Below, piece by piece: positions 7,566 through 15,220 of a stretch of 40,310 nt of DNA. Origin of the DNA: Betaproteobacteria bacterium. GTDB taxonomy: Bacteria > Pseudomonadota > Gammaproteobacteria > Burkholderiales > Burkholderiaceae_D. A model generated the notes under the pieces. It worked only from the letters and a program-made list of their open reading frames with translations. It ran no database searches and had not been told where the DNA came from. Every line of letters starts with the position of its first letter. The first letter of the stretch is position 1. The stretch covers positions 1 through 40,310 of the forward strand of contig JABDED010000022.1 of the NCBI GenBank assembly GCA_013287275.1, read 5' to 3'. Made by a program: the position numbers and the translations under genes.

Positions 7566-8540
7566 TCAAGGGTGTCCAGGCAAGGGCTGGAATTGCGACC
7601 ACACCAGCCTGGCCGCGCACAAATCCTCCAGCGCGGTGCCCACCGATTTGAAAATGGTGATTTCCGCTTCATTGCTGCGCCCTGCATGCGCGCCGCTGGC
7701 CAATTCCGCCAGTTCCGCGACGATGGCGGTTGGCCGCAGATTGCCGTTGGCTAGCGGTTGAGTCAGGTCTCCGGCTTCTTTCAGTGCGCCGATATAGGTA
7801 TCCACAAACACGGTCGCCTTTGCCATCGCGGCGTCGTCCACTTCGCGCATATTGGGTTTGAAGCCGCCGACCAGGTCTACATGGGTGCCCGGCTCCAGCC
7901 ACTCCCCGAGGATGACGGGGGTATTGCTGGTGGTCACGCAACTGATGATGTCGGCCCGCCGGCAGGCGCTTTCCAGGCTGGTGGCGACCTCGATATTGAC
8001 GTAGGAGGGCAGTTCGCCGCTGGCCCGGATGCGCTCGGCGCACAGCCTGGCCTTATCTTCCGAGCGGCCCCAGACGGCCACTTCCAGGATATCGCGCGCC
8101 GCGCAATGCGCTGCCGCCAGGTAGGGCGCCAGGTTGCCGCTGCCCACCATCAGCAGGCAGCGGCTGTTGCTGCGCGACGCGTAGCCGGACGTCAGCGCGG
8201 ATGCAGCGGCGGTGCGGCGGGCGGTCAGTTCCTCGCCATCCATCAGCGCCAGCGGCGCGCCGGTCTGCGCATCAAACAGCACGAAGATTGCATGCACCGA
8301 CGGCAGGTCTGTATTCTGCGGCGCCACCGTGACCAGCTTGACGCCCATCTTCGCGCCTGCGTTGGCGCCGGATTCCCATACCGGCATCAGCAGCAGCGTG
8401 GAGGCGGGATTGTCGGAAATAGTATGCACATGCCTTTGCGGTGCGCACATGCCGGCGGCAAATGCATCGCGCAGGGCCGTCATCAGGGCCGGGTAGGGGA
8501 GCGCCAGGCTGATTTGTTCTTTGCTGATATGGGGAATCAT
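7566..8540 (-). CDS. Ornithine cyclodeaminase / mu-crystallin family dehydrogenase
   Basis: Cytosolic NAD(P)-dependent enzyme of 324 residues, the normal family length. The substrate-binding part carries KMGVKLVTVAP (around residues 64-74, with the family lysine), ALMDGEELTARRTAAASAL (98-116) and the Rossmann motif LMVGSGNLAPYLAAAH (130-145). VWGRSEDKARLCAERI and VDLVGGFKPNMREVDD follow as expected. Members include ornithine cyclodeaminase, alanine dehydrogenase and 1-pyrroline-2-carboxylate/1-piperideine-2-carboxylate reductase; the sequence alone does not separate these, although the last is a common outcome for bacterial stand-alone members. The start at MIPHIS (8540) is chosen because the longer frame adds an Ala-rich tail atypical for the family. 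Confidence 0.88.
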   Translation of the reverse strand: MIPHISKEQISLALPYPALMTALRDAFAAGMCAPQRHVHTISDNPASTLLLMPVWESGANAGAKMGVKLVTVAPQNTDLPSVHAIFVLFDAQTGAPLALMDGEELTARRTAAASALTSGYASRSNSRCLLMVGSGNLAPYLAAAHCAARDILEVAVWGRSEDKARLCAERIRASGELPSYVNIEVATSLESACRRADIISCVTTSNTPVILGEWLEPGTHVDLVGGFKPNMREVDDAAMAKATVFVDTYIGALKEAGDLTQPLANGNLRPTAIVAELAELASGAHAGRSNEAEITIFKSVGTALEDLCAARLVWSQFQPLPGHP

Positions 8541-8603
8541 GTTGGCCCTGTGGTGGATGGTCGCCGCAAGCATTGTAGCAAGCCTTGCCGCTAGAGCGGG
8601 AAA

Positions 8604-8630
8604 AGCCAAAGGCCGCATCGGCGGCCTTTG
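8604..8630 (-). terminator. Terminator of ohr
   Basis: AAAGGCCGC pairs with GCGGCCTTT over a 4-base loop (8608-8629). Read on the minus strand it is followed by GGCTTTTCCC. It lies 32 bases beyond the ohr stop codon. Confidence 0.65.
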
Positions 8631-8661
8631 AGGGGACTACAGGGTATTGCAGTGCTTGCGA

Positions 8662-9081
8662 TTACAGCACAGTGATTTTTACATCGATGTTGCCGCGTGT
8701 CGCGTTGGAGTAAGGGCAAACCTGATGCGCCTTGTCTACCAGTGCCTGAGCTTCTGCCTTGTCCATGCCCGGGATGGTCACGTTCAATGCTACTGTCAGG
8801 CCGAAACCGCCCTTGTCGTTAGGGCCTATGCCTACCTGGCCGTTGATCGATGTTTCAGCAGGCAGTGTTACCTTGGTTGCCGCGGCGACGAATTTCATCG
8901 CGCCGATGAAGCAGGCGGAGTAGCCGGCTGCAAACATTTGTTCTGGATTGGTGCCTTCGCCGCCTGCGCCGCCGAGTTCTTTAGGCGTGGTCAGTTTGAC
9001 GGACAACTGGTTGTCGCTGGATACTGCGCGGCCATCGCGGCCGCCGGTTGCTGTTGCGCTTGCTGTGTAGAGTACTTGCAT
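8662..9081 (-). CDS. ohr: Organic hydroperoxide resistance protein Ohr
   Basis: Thiol peroxidase of the OsmC/Ohr family, 139 residues, which reduces lipid and organic hydroperoxides in the cytosol using lipoylated partners. The peroxidatic cysteine is Cys57 in [12 protein letters not shown], the resolving cysteine is Cys122 in [13 protein letters not shown], and the catalytic Arg is in GGRDGRAV near the N-terminus. The N-terminal [14 protein letters not shown] is characteristic of true Ohr and not OsmC. The start at 9081 has AGGAGA upstream; the longer open frame to 9222 lacks family sequence. The ohrR regulator lies upstream on the same strand, the classic arrangement. Confidence 0.95.
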   Translation of the reverse strand: MQVLYTASATATGGRDGRAVSSDNQLSVKLTTPKELGGAGGEGTNPEQMFAAGYSACFIGAMKFVAAATKVTLPAETSINGQVGIGPNDKGGFGLTVALNVTIPGMDKAEAQALVDKAHQVCPYSNATRGNIDVKITVL

Positions 9082-9256
9082 GTTTATTCTCCTGAATAGT
9101 GAAACGATCAATGAAGAAGCCGTTGCGAAATCAGCCCGGCATGATTGCCTTACGGGCAGGCTTATTTCGCAGCAGCCTCCGACAAAATACGGCATCAAAT
9201 GTGGACTGCTGACGTAGATCACTGAAGCCGATGGGTGAATTATAGGTGCAAACTAG

Positions 9257-9268
9257 ATTGTGTGCAAT
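9257..9268. promoter_or_regulatory. Candidate OhrR operator upstream of ohr
   Basis: ATTGTGTGCAAT: ATTG and CAAT arms around a 4-base centre, inside an AT-rich stretch between ohrR and ohr. OhrR-family operators are AT-rich palindromes upstream of ohr. The assignment rests on position and symmetry only. Confidence 0.4.
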
Positions 9269-9318
9269 TTAATTTTGAAAAATATTTTTCCGTTAGGTGA
9301 AATGATTGCCCTGATGCA

Positions 9319-9792
9319 TCAAGCCTCGTGGGCTGCCTCATTATTCTCCGTCAGGTCGTCCCTGATCTGCGACAACTGCTCGCGCAGCCTGATCAGCACT
9401 TCGCTGGTCTGCCCGCTGGCGCACATGATCTGCAAGGGAATTTCCTTGGCCGCCTTCTTCAGGTTTTTTCCTGCCGGCGTCAGGGTGATCCTCACCTGGC
9501 GCTCATCCTGCTGGTCGCGCGTGCGGACGATGATGCCGGCCGCTTCCAGCCGCTTCAGCAGCGGCGTCAGCGTACCGGAATCCAGGAACAGCGATTCGCC
9601 TATGTCCTTGACCAGGATATTATCCTGCTGCCATAACACCATCATGACAAGATACTGCGGGTAGGTCAGGCCTATCTTGTCCAGGATGGGTTTATAGGTC
9701 TTGGTCAGGGCCAGCGATGCCGAATACAGGGCAAAGCAAAACTGGTTGTCCAGTGCCAGCATGTCGAAATTAGAAGTTGGTGTTTTTTTCAT
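9319..9792 (-). CDS. ohrR: MarR-family organic peroxide sensor OhrR
   Basis: Repressor of 157 residues. The reactive cysteine that senses peroxide is Cys19 in LDNQFCFALYSAS, a hallmark of OhrR. The winged helix follows with LTYPQYLVMMVLW, VKDIGESLFLDSGTLTPLLKRLEAAG (recognition helix) and RDQQDERQVRITLT (wing with the conserved D-E-R). A further Cys in IMCASGQTSE near the C-terminal end could be the disulfide partner used by 2-Cys OhrR proteins. The start at 9792 gives the normal family length. ohr lies 237 bases downstream on the same strand, with a possible operator between them. Confidence 0.93.
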   Translation of the reverse strand: MKKTPTSNFDMLALDNQFCFALYSASLALTKTYKPILDKIGLTYPQYLVMMVLWQQDNILVKDIGESLFLDSGTLTPLLKRLEAAGIIVRTRDQQDERQVRITLTPAGKNLKKAAKEIPLQIMCASGQTSEVLIRLREQLSQIRDDLTENNEAAHEA

Positions 9793-9988
9793 CGATGCAA
9801 AATCATCTTGTCTGAATGGCAAAAACCAGCGATGCCCTTATAAGCAATGCGAGGGCAGGCGGGTTTTGTTGATTGATTTGAATTATTGAATCATACCCCC
9901 GCTCTGCCTTGCCTGTCTTGAACACGATTGAACATGCTGAAACACGTGTAAACCCGGCAAGAACGCTGTCCTGCCCAGGGGCAACGGC

Positions 9989-9994
9989 TATAAT
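9989..9994 (+). promoter_or_regulatory. Possible -10 box of pyrF
   Basis: A perfect TATAAT 73 bases before the pyrF start. The -35 region is poor (CTGTCC at 9966-9971, 17-base spacing). Confidence 0.4.
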
Positions 9995-10066
9995 GCTGGG
10001 TTATAACGCATCGGTGTGCACCTGGCAGTGCATCGATGCGTATCAATATTTATAAAAAGGCAATTC

Positions 10067-10885
10067 ATGACTTTCATCGAAAAACTGTCTGCCGCGTGGG
10101 CGACAAACAATTCCCTGCTCTGTGTTGGCCTAGATCCCGATGTCAGCAGGTTCCCCGCCGAGATTGCACAGCAGCCGGACGCCATTTTCGCCTTTTGCAA
10201 ATCCATCATCGATGCCACGGCCGACCTGGCCTGTTCGTTTAAGCCGCAGATCGCCTACTTCGCCGCCCTGCGTGCCGAAGACCAGCTGGAAGCCATCTGC
10301 AGCTATATCAAAACCACTTACCCGAACATCCCCATCATCCTGGATTCCAAGCGCGGCGACATCGGCGCCACCGCCGAGCAATATGCGCGTGAAGCCTATG
10401 AGCGCTATGGCGCCGATGCCGTCACCGTCAGCCCCTACATGGGTTTTGATTCGGTAGCGCCGTATATGGAATGGAAGGACCGCGGCGCCATCGTCCTGTG
10501 CCGCACCTCGAATGCAGGCGGCTCCGACCTGCAGTTCCTGGATGTGGGCGGCAAGCCGCTGTATCAGCATGTGGCCAAGCTGGTGGCGGACAAATGGAAT
10601 ACCAATGGCCAGTGCGCGCTGGTGGTGGGGGCAACCTTCCCCAATGAGATCGCGCAGGTGCGCCAGATCGTCGGCGACATGCCCCTGCTGATACCGGGCA
10701 TCGGTGCGCAGGGCGGCGATATCGCCGCCACGGTGGACGCCGGCCGTACCGCCGCAGGCACCGGCATGATGATCAATTCCTCGCGCGCCATCCTGTATGC
10801 GAAACCGGCAGCGGCAGAATCGTATGCGCAGGCGGCGCGCCGCGTCGCCGAAGAGACCCGGAACGCGATCAACGCTTGCCGCTAA
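10067..10885 (+). CDS. pyrF: Orotidine 5'-phosphate decarboxylase
   Basis: Last step of UMP synthesis: decarboxylates OMP to UMP in the cytosol. Length 272 residues, typical of the long (class 2) bacterial type. The catalytic Asp-Lys-Asp array is in [14 protein letters not shown] (residues 90-103, with D93, K95 and D98). Other family blocks are [49 protein letters not shown] and [10 protein letters not shown] (phosphate binding). The ATG at 10067 has AAAAGG upstream; the longer open frame adds 17 residues unlike the family. A binding-protein-like gene follows 11 bases later and may be co-transcribed. Confidence 0.96.
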   Translation: MTFIEKLSAAWATNNSLLCVGLDPDVSRFPAEIAQQPDAIFAFCKSIIDATADLACSFKPQIAYFAALRAEDQLEAICSYIKTTYPNIPIILDSKRGDIGATAEQYAREAYERYGADAVTVSPYMGFDSVAPYMEWKDRGAIVLCRTSNAGGSDLQFLDVGGKPLYQHVAKLVADKWNTNGQCALVVGATFPNEIAQVRQIVGDMPLLIPGIGAQGGDIAATVDAGRTAAGTGMMINSSRAILYAKPAAAESYAQAARRVAEETRNAINACR

Positions 10886-10896
10886 GCTCAGCCACC

Positions 10897-11778
10897 ATGT
10901 TCCAGCAGCTAGCGGCCGCCTTGCCTTTGGTACTTGCCTTGCAGCGCCTGCTGCGGGTATTGCGCGTCTTGCCGCTGCTGGCCTGCATCCCTGCGGCTGC
11001 TTTCGCCGGCGAATGTTCGCGCCCGATCACGGTGCCGCTGTCACCCACGGGTACCGCGGTGATCATCACGCAAGGCCAGTTCAGCGGAACCTATCCCGAT
11101 GTGCTGCGCAGCGCCGGCAAAAAGGACGCCTGCAGTTTCGTTTTTTCAGCAGTGCCCCGCGCCCGCCAGGAAGCGCTTTTCCAGAAAGGACAAGCCGACC
11201 TGCTGCTGCCCGCCACCAGGTCGCCGCAGCGCGATGAGGTCGGCGTATTTGTGCCGCTGATCTCGGTGCGCGCGGCGCTGATTTCGCTGGAGTCCGCGCG
11301 CCCCGCCATCCACAACCTGCAAGAATTGCTGGAGCGCCGCGAGTTGAAGCTGGCGCTGTTGCGCGGCTACGCGTATGGCGACAGCTACCAGGCGCTGATC
11401 GGCGAGTTGAAAAAACAGGGCCGCCTGATACTGGAAGCCGATCCGGTATCGATCGCCAGGCTGATCCAGGCCGGCGTGGCCGATGCGACGATCATGACTT
11501 CGCCGATCTTCAGCAGTGCGGTGCAGACGGATACGCGGCTGCAGCCCATGCAGGGCAAGCTGCGCTATGAACCGCTGGAAGACCTGCCCTGGATAGACAG
11601 CGGTGCGTATATCTCCAAATCCTCGCTGGGCGCAGAGGACAGGGCCGTGCTGCAAGAGCTGTTTGAGCACATTGCCAAATCCGGTGCGCTATGGTCCAGC
11701 ATCCGGCAATACGGCCAGCCGGATTCCCTCAAGGACAGCGTGCGGCCGTATGCCGGCGCCAAACCGGCTTCCAACTGA
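10897..11778 (+). CDS. Periplasmic solute-binding-like protein (SBP_bac_3 type)
   Basis: Protein of 293 residues. The N-terminus is hydrophobic, with a long signal sequence ending near PAAAFAGEC. A Cys follows immediately, but the preceding residues do not form a clear lipobox. The mature part resembles extracellular solute-binding proteins of family 3 as used outside transport: TYPDVLRSAGKK, RARQEALFQKGQADLLLPATRSPQRDE, then LALLRGYAYGDSYQALI and GVADATIMTSP. Such proteins often stand alone in Burkholderiales, and no permease or ATPase adjoins it. It lies 11 bases behind pyrF without a good Shine-Dalgarno, so translation may be coupled. Ligand unknown. An inverted repeat, GGTCTGC/GCAGACC, overlaps the stop region (11779-11808) but lacks a T-tract. 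Confidence 0.7.
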   Translation: MFQQLAAALPLVLALQRLLRVLRVLPLLACIPAAAFAGECSRPITVPLSPTGTAVIITQGQFSGTYPDVLRSAGKKDACSFVFSAVPRARQEALFQKGQADLLLPATRSPQRDEVGVFVPLISVRAALISLESARPAIHNLQELLERRELKLALLRGYAYGDSYQALIGELKKQGRLILEADPVSIARLIQAGVADATIMTSPIFSSAVQTDTRLQPMQGKLRYEPLEDLPWIDSGAYISKSSLGAEDRAVLQELFEHIAKSGALWSSIRQYGQPDSLKDSVRPYAGAKPASN

Positions 11779-11944
11779 GGTCTGCTAGCTGAAGTCTGTC
11801 TGCAGACCCTGGCCGTGGCCGTCAACAGCCCTTCTTCCCTTTATTTGCCCAAGTACAGGGCGAGGCCAGACGCCCAGGCCCGGCGCGCAGATGAGCAAAA
11901 TACGACAAAATAAAAATCTTTCCCTTACGCAAATATACTGAGTT

Positions 11945-11950
11945 TATAAT
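11945..11950 (+). promoter_or_regulatory. Possible -10 box upstream of the PilT-like gene
   Basis: TATAAT about 30 bases before the start codon at 11981, in an AT-rich stretch. The -35 match is weak (CTTACG, 15-base spacing). Confidence 0.35.
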
Positions 11951-11980
11951 CAGCGGTATATTCAATAGGGAGATTTAAGA

Positions 11981-13132
11981 ATGATGGAAGCTCACATGTC
12001 CTCGCAGATTCGCACGCTGTCGTATGTGGAGAATGAAGGCCATCCGGTGCTAGGCACCCTGGTCGAGCAGATTTTGCATCTTCTTAATTCAAGACTGAAC
12101 TTTAGCGACATCCTGATCCATCAAAACAGCCCGCTGATGCTGCGCCAGCCTAAAGGCCTGGTGGCGGTCACCGATTCGCCCATCACCAAGGAAGAACTGG
12201 AAGAATTCTTTGAGGTGATAGAGCCCAACTGGCCCGAACGCATCCAGGACCGCGCGTTTGACCGCTCGATAGACCTGAACACCGCGCGCATCCGTGCCAA
12301 CTGCTTCACTTTCCAGGGCAAGAAACGCCTGGGCTGCGTGATCCGCCGTTTCCCGCGTGAACCGCTGGAACTGAAAGAACTGGGTTTGCGCCAGTGCGAG
12401 CAGGATTTTGCCAAGCTCACCAGCGGCCTGCTGCTGATCATCGGCGACACCTGCCAGGGCAAATCGACCACCATCGCGTCGATGATAGACCAGGTCAACA
12501 AAACCCGCTCCGGCCATATCATCACGATTGAAGACCCGGTCGAGACCCTGATCCCGCAACGCAAATGCATCATCACCCAGCGCGAGGTCGGCTTCGACGG
12601 CGACGTGGCGAGCTATTACCTGGGTGCGCTGGATGCCTTGCGCGAACGCCCGGACGTGATCGTCATCGGCGAGATCCGCGATGCGCAGACCGCGCAGGAA
12701 GCGCTGGCGCTGGCCGAGTCCGGCCCGCTGGTGCTGGCTTCGCTGCACGCGCGCTCAACCGAGCTCGGCCTGCAAAAGATGCTGCGCCTGCTAGGCAACG
12801 GCGAGCCTCAGGCGCAAGCGCTGGCCCAGGCCCTGCGTGGCGTGCTGTGCCAGGCTTTGCTGCCATCGCTGGACGGCGAGCGCTATCACCTGGCCACAGA
12901 ATGCCTGACAGCGAATCCGGATGTGGTGCGGCTGGTAGAGTCCGGCGGCATCGCAAGCCTGCGCGCGCTGATGGACAGCGTCGCCAACCCGGACAACGGC
13001 TGCCATTCCATGAATTCGGCCTTGCTGCAATTGCTGCGCGAAAGAAAAATCAACCCGGAAGATGCTCGTAACGTCACGACCGACCGTATCGGTTTCATGG
13101 ACGCGGTGCGCGCTGCAAAAGCGGCACGATGA
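11981..13132 (+). CDS. PilT/PilU-like ATPase (T4P retraction / T2SS-T4SS family), orphan
   Basis: Hexameric secretion-family ATPase of 383 residues, the length of PilU/PilT. N-terminal PAS-like domain (SDILIHQNSPLMLR, residues 42-55), then the RecA-like core: Walker A GDTCQGKST (155-163), Asp box IITIEDPVE (180-188), Walker B DVIVIGEIRD (225-234) and His box LASLHARS (252-259). PilT normally has GPTGSGKST; here Pro-Thr-Gly-Ser is replaced by Asp-Thr-Cys-Gln, while the Gly-Lys-Ser-Thr needed for nucleotide binding is kept. No pilus, secretion or conjugation gene is nearby, so it may be an accessory motor acting on a pilus encoded elsewhere. A GGGAG sequence precedes the ATG. Family is sure, role is open. 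Confidence 0.88.
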   Translation: MMEAHMSSQIRTLSYVENEGHPVLGTLVEQILHLLNSRLNFSDILIHQNSPLMLRQPKGLVAVTDSPITKEELEEFFEVIEPNWPERIQDRAFDRSIDLNTARIRANCFTFQGKKRLGCVIRRFPREPLELKELGLRQCEQDFAKLTSGLLLIIGDTCQGKSTTIASMIDQVNKTRSGHIITIEDPVETLIPQRKCIITQREVGFDGDVASYYLGALDALRERPDVIVIGEIRDAQTAQEALALAESGPLVLASLHARSTELGLQKMLRLLGNGEPQAQALAQALRGVLCQALLPSLDGERYHLATECLTANPDVVRLVESGGIASLRALMDSVANPDNGCHSMNSALLQLLRERKINPEDARNVTTDRIGFMDAVRAAKAAR

Positions 13133-13230
13133 TAAGTTAGACGGGCGGGCCGGCTTGCAGAAGGCTCGCCTTCAGAATTCAGAAGGCGATACTAAATGGC
13201 CTGCGGTAAGCGATTTCCCATCGGAGGACT

Positions 13231-13608
13231 TCAGGCACGCCGCACCCAGCCCACGCTCAACACATAACGCGAACCCTGGTTGACCCGGGTGACGCTATGC
13301 TCGCAGGCATCGGGCCGGAAATACTTGATCCGTGCAGTTTCATAGATAGGAGTGGCGCAGACAAAATCGCCGCCCGATGCGGCGCGCTTGACCACAATAT
13401 TCAGCCTGTAGTGAGCGCCGAATGACACCGTATCGACATGCGGAGCGATCTCCGCTCCTTCCCGAAAGCGCAGGATATACACATCGAAAGGCAGCGGCCA
13501 CCAGCTCTGGAGCAGCAGCATCTTGTCGTATCCGGACAGCTGGCGGCCACGCTGCCAGCGGAATGCGGTGCTGAAGTATTTGCTAAGGGGCGAGGTATGC
13601 TCTGTCAT
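13231..13608 (-). CDS. Small 2-oxoglutarate/Fe(II) oxygenase-like protein
   Basis: Protein of 125 residues with the double-stranded beta-helix signature of Fe(II)/2-oxoglutarate oxygenases. The metal triad is HVD at residues 57-59 and His104 in ACEHSVTRV, and Arg114 in QGSRYVLSVGW is placed to bind 2-oxoglutarate. YILRFREGAEIAPH and YRLNIVVKRAASGGDF fit the strands between. Being short, it contains little beyond the catalytic core, and its substrate (protein or small molecule) cannot be told. No obvious operon partner: the cupin gene on the same strand lies 67 bases upstream and could be co-transcribed. Confidence 0.75.
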   Translation of the reverse strand: MTEHTSPLSKYFSTAFRWQRGRQLSGYDKMLLLQSWWPLPFDVYILRFREGAEIAPHVDTVSFGAHYRLNIVVKRAASGGDFVCATPIYETARIKYFRPDACEHSVTRVNQGSRYVLSVGWVRRA

Positions 13609-13675
13609 GCGGTGATTTTACCTTGAGGTTTAGCCTGGCAAGAAGGCGCGCCACCGATAGCGAGCGTCTACGCAA

Positions 13676-13972
13676 TCAGACATCGATGATCACCAGCGTG
13701 CCGTGGCTGCCCGCCAAGACCGCATGCGGCGTACCAGCCTCGGCCAGATACATCTGGCCTGCCTCAACACAGATCATCTTGCCCAAGACTTCCAGTTTCA
13801 TCAGCCCACTGACGACGAACAGCCCCTCGTTGTAGTCATGGCTCTCTTCTTCATAGGCCATTTCATCCATCCTTAAAACCTTCACCCTGGCATTGCCGAT
13901 TTGGGCAACGACAGTTGATTTCCAGGCTGCTGGCAATTGGCCGGCAATAGAGTCGAAATTGACGATGGTCAT
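13676..13972 (-). CDS. Cupin-domain protein
   Basis: Small protein of 98 residues forming a single cupin barrel. Motif 1 is degenerate (ESHDYNEGLFVVSGLMKLEV, about residues 43-62) and motif 2 is GQMYLAEAGTPHAVLA. The two His and the Glu that usually bind metal are partly present (H45, E49, H83), so metal binding is possible. Most single-domain cupins of this size are sensors or isomerase-like enzymes; no function is assigned. Divergent from the SnoaL-like gene, with about 100 bases between the starts, so the two may share a control region. Confidence 0.75.
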   Translation of the reverse strand: MTIVNFDSIAGQLPAAWKSTVVAQIGNARVKVLRMDEMAYEEESHDYNEGLFVVSGLMKLEVLGKMICVEAGQMYLAEAGTPHAVLAGSHGTLVIIDV

Positions 13973-14073
13973 GGCGCCGCGTTGTTGTGTGAGAAAGCAA
14001 AATTATGGCATAGTTCGCTGAACGCTATATGGCAGGATGAAACCGTCAATGTCCCGAACTCAGGAGATCCGAA

Positions 14074-14514
14074 ATGAACGATCTTGAAAACCCTATCGTG
14101 CACGTGTTGGAAGCCTACAAGGCAGCGGTTTTCAGCAAGGATGTCGATGCGTTCATGCGCCTGTATGATCAACAGGTGAGGGTATTCGATGCGTGGGGCG
14201 TCTGGTCCTACGAAGGCGCCGCGGCTTGGCGAGGGATGATAGAAGGATGGTTTTCTTCGCTGGGCAATGAACGAGTGAAGGTGACAATGGATGACGTGCA
14301 AACCGCTGGCGGGCAGGAGCTGGCGGTGGTCAGCGCGATAGTCAGTTATGCCGGGGTGTCCGCTGAAGGCGAAGACCTGCGCTCTATGCAGAACAGGATC
14401 ACGTGGGCGCTAAAGCCTGAAGGAAGTGACTGGAAGATCGTTCATGAACATACGTCGGCGCCTATAGATTTCAATGACTCGAAGGCGATACTTCAGCGCC
14501 AGAAAGCGTCTTGA
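14074..14514 (+). CDS. SnoaL-like / NTF2-fold (DUF4440-type) protein
   Basis: Protein of 146 residues with the cone-shaped alpha+beta fold of the NTF2 superfamily. VLEAYKAAVFSKDVDAFMRLYDQQVRVFDAWG is the usual helical start and first strand, and RITWALKPEGSDWKIVHEHTSAP is the typical C-terminal hairpin with the W-K-I-x-H-E-H motif. GGAGATCC precedes the ATG. Members are polyketide cyclases, dehydratases or ketosteroid isomerases, but many short ones such as this have no known reaction. Divergent from the cupin gene. A perfect 14-bp palindrome, GTCGCTGCAGCGAC, lies just after the stop (14521-14534). Confidence 0.8.
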   Translation: MNDLENPIVHVLEAYKAAVFSKDVDAFMRLYDQQVRVFDAWGVWSYEGAAAWRGMIEGWFSSLGNERVKVTMDDVQTAGGQELAVVSAIVSYAGVSAEGEDLRSMQNRITWALKPEGSDWKIVHEHTSAPIDFNDSKAILQRQKAS

Positions 14515-14602
14515 ACGTATGTCGCTGCAGCGACGTCTGGCTGTGGGAGGCACATTGACATGACGGCAGCCGGCTGAGTGGACAGTCGACAACGCCTATT
14601 AA

Positions 14603-14803
14603 ACTAACGGCAATTCACTTAAATGCCAGAATTCATCACAGGCATGGAAAATTAAAACTCACGGCCCGTTGGACTTGGAAGTCCGCGACAGCTTTTCCAT
14701 CGAGAACAGATGGTGGAATGTAGGTACCGAAAACACCGAGTTTCGAGTTCGTTTTTCAGGGCCCCGCAAGCAAGACAATAAAAAGACAGGTGACGGGGAT
14801 TAA
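14603..14803 (+). pseudogene. Possible 3' remnant of an unidentified gene
   Basis: A 66-codon frame bounded on the left by an in-frame stop and lacking an ATG. The translation has a balanced protein-like composition (for example QAWKIKTHGPLDLEVRDSF, SIENRWWNVGTENTEF, RVRFSGPRKQDN). It could be the C-terminal end of a gene lost when the neighbouring array was rearranged, or a short gene starting at an internal TTG. I do not recognise the family. Confidence 0.3.
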
Positions 14804-14812
14804 TGCCGGATT

Positions 14813-14833
14813 CGGTCACAAGCGGACAGTTAG
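14813..14833 (+). repeat. Island motif, copy 1
   Basis: CGGTCACAAGCGGACAGTTAG. Shares CGG-[CT]-CA-x-AAGC-[AG]-GAC with copies at 15171 and 15764 and, inverted, near 16568. It lies about 40 bases before the MafI-like gene. Confidence 0.6.
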
Positions 14834-14874
14834 AACTATCTCTTAGCTAGTAAAGAATCTCTCGATAATTAACA

Positions 14875-15156
14875 ATGCCTATGACGCGAGAAAATATAAT
14901 TTTGCAATGCGAGACTGCCGCGCTTGGCGTGCTCGATTTGCTTAGCGCAGCACAAAAAAAAGAAGCGCTTGAATATATCCTTCGCCGCGACGAATGGCTT
15001 CTTGGGCTTGAATTCATTATTGATTGGCTTGATGAGTACGACCAGAAGATATCATCCGCTCAGTTTACCGAATTCGAAAAAGCGTACAAAATGATGGCGC
15101 TTACCAACGACGAAAGGCTCCACTTGCTTCGGTCTATGGTTATAGAAGCCTCTTAG
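14875..15156 (+). CDS. Small MafI-like immunity protein
   Basis: Acidic protein of 93 residues, all helical by composition. The stretch ALEYILRRDEWLLGLEFIIDWLDE followed by KISSAQFTEFEKAYKMMAL resembles the MafI-type immunity proteins as I remember them: a short helix pair with x-x-E-x-x-L-A-L-E-x-L-x-D-x-L, then an I-S-x-x-x-F motif. Those proteins neutralise secreted polymorphic toxins. No toxin gene adjoins it, so it would be an orphan immunity gene. Codons are AT-richer than in flanking housekeeping genes. The island motif precedes the gene and recurs 14 bases after its stop. Family call is from pattern memory and is moderate; the coding call is stronger. Confidence 0.6.
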   Translation: MPMTRENIILQCETAALGVLDLLSAAQKKEALEYILRRDEWLLGLEFIIDWLDEYDQKISSAQFTEFEKAYKMMALTNDERLHLLRSMVIEAS

Positions 15157-15170
15157 AACTAAGTCACTAA

Positions 15171-15191
15171 CGGCCACAAGCAGACTTTGCC
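15171..15191 (+). repeat. Island motif, copy 2
   Basis: CGGCCACAAGCAGACTTTGCC, 29 bases before the SUKH gene. It matches copy 3 at 16 of its first 17 positions. Confidence 0.65.
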
Positions 15192-15220
15192 TCCTCAGAG
15201 GTCACCATTCAATAGAAATC

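Larger units (their letters stand above)
14515..14874. other. Gap at the left edge of the immunity-gene island
   Basis: Holds the palindrome GTCGCTGCAGCGAC (14521-14534), a coding-like start-less frame (14603-14803) and the first copy of the island motif (14813-14833). No intact gene. Base composition shifts towards AT to the right. Confidence 0.5.

Noticed and set aside
11779-11808. Inverted repeat GGTCTGC/GCAGACC as a terminator
   Set aside because: The loop is long and there is no T-tract; not listed as a terminator.
12089-12748. A 219-codon minus-strand frame
   Set aside because: Antisense shadow of the PilT-like gene with low-complexity composition.
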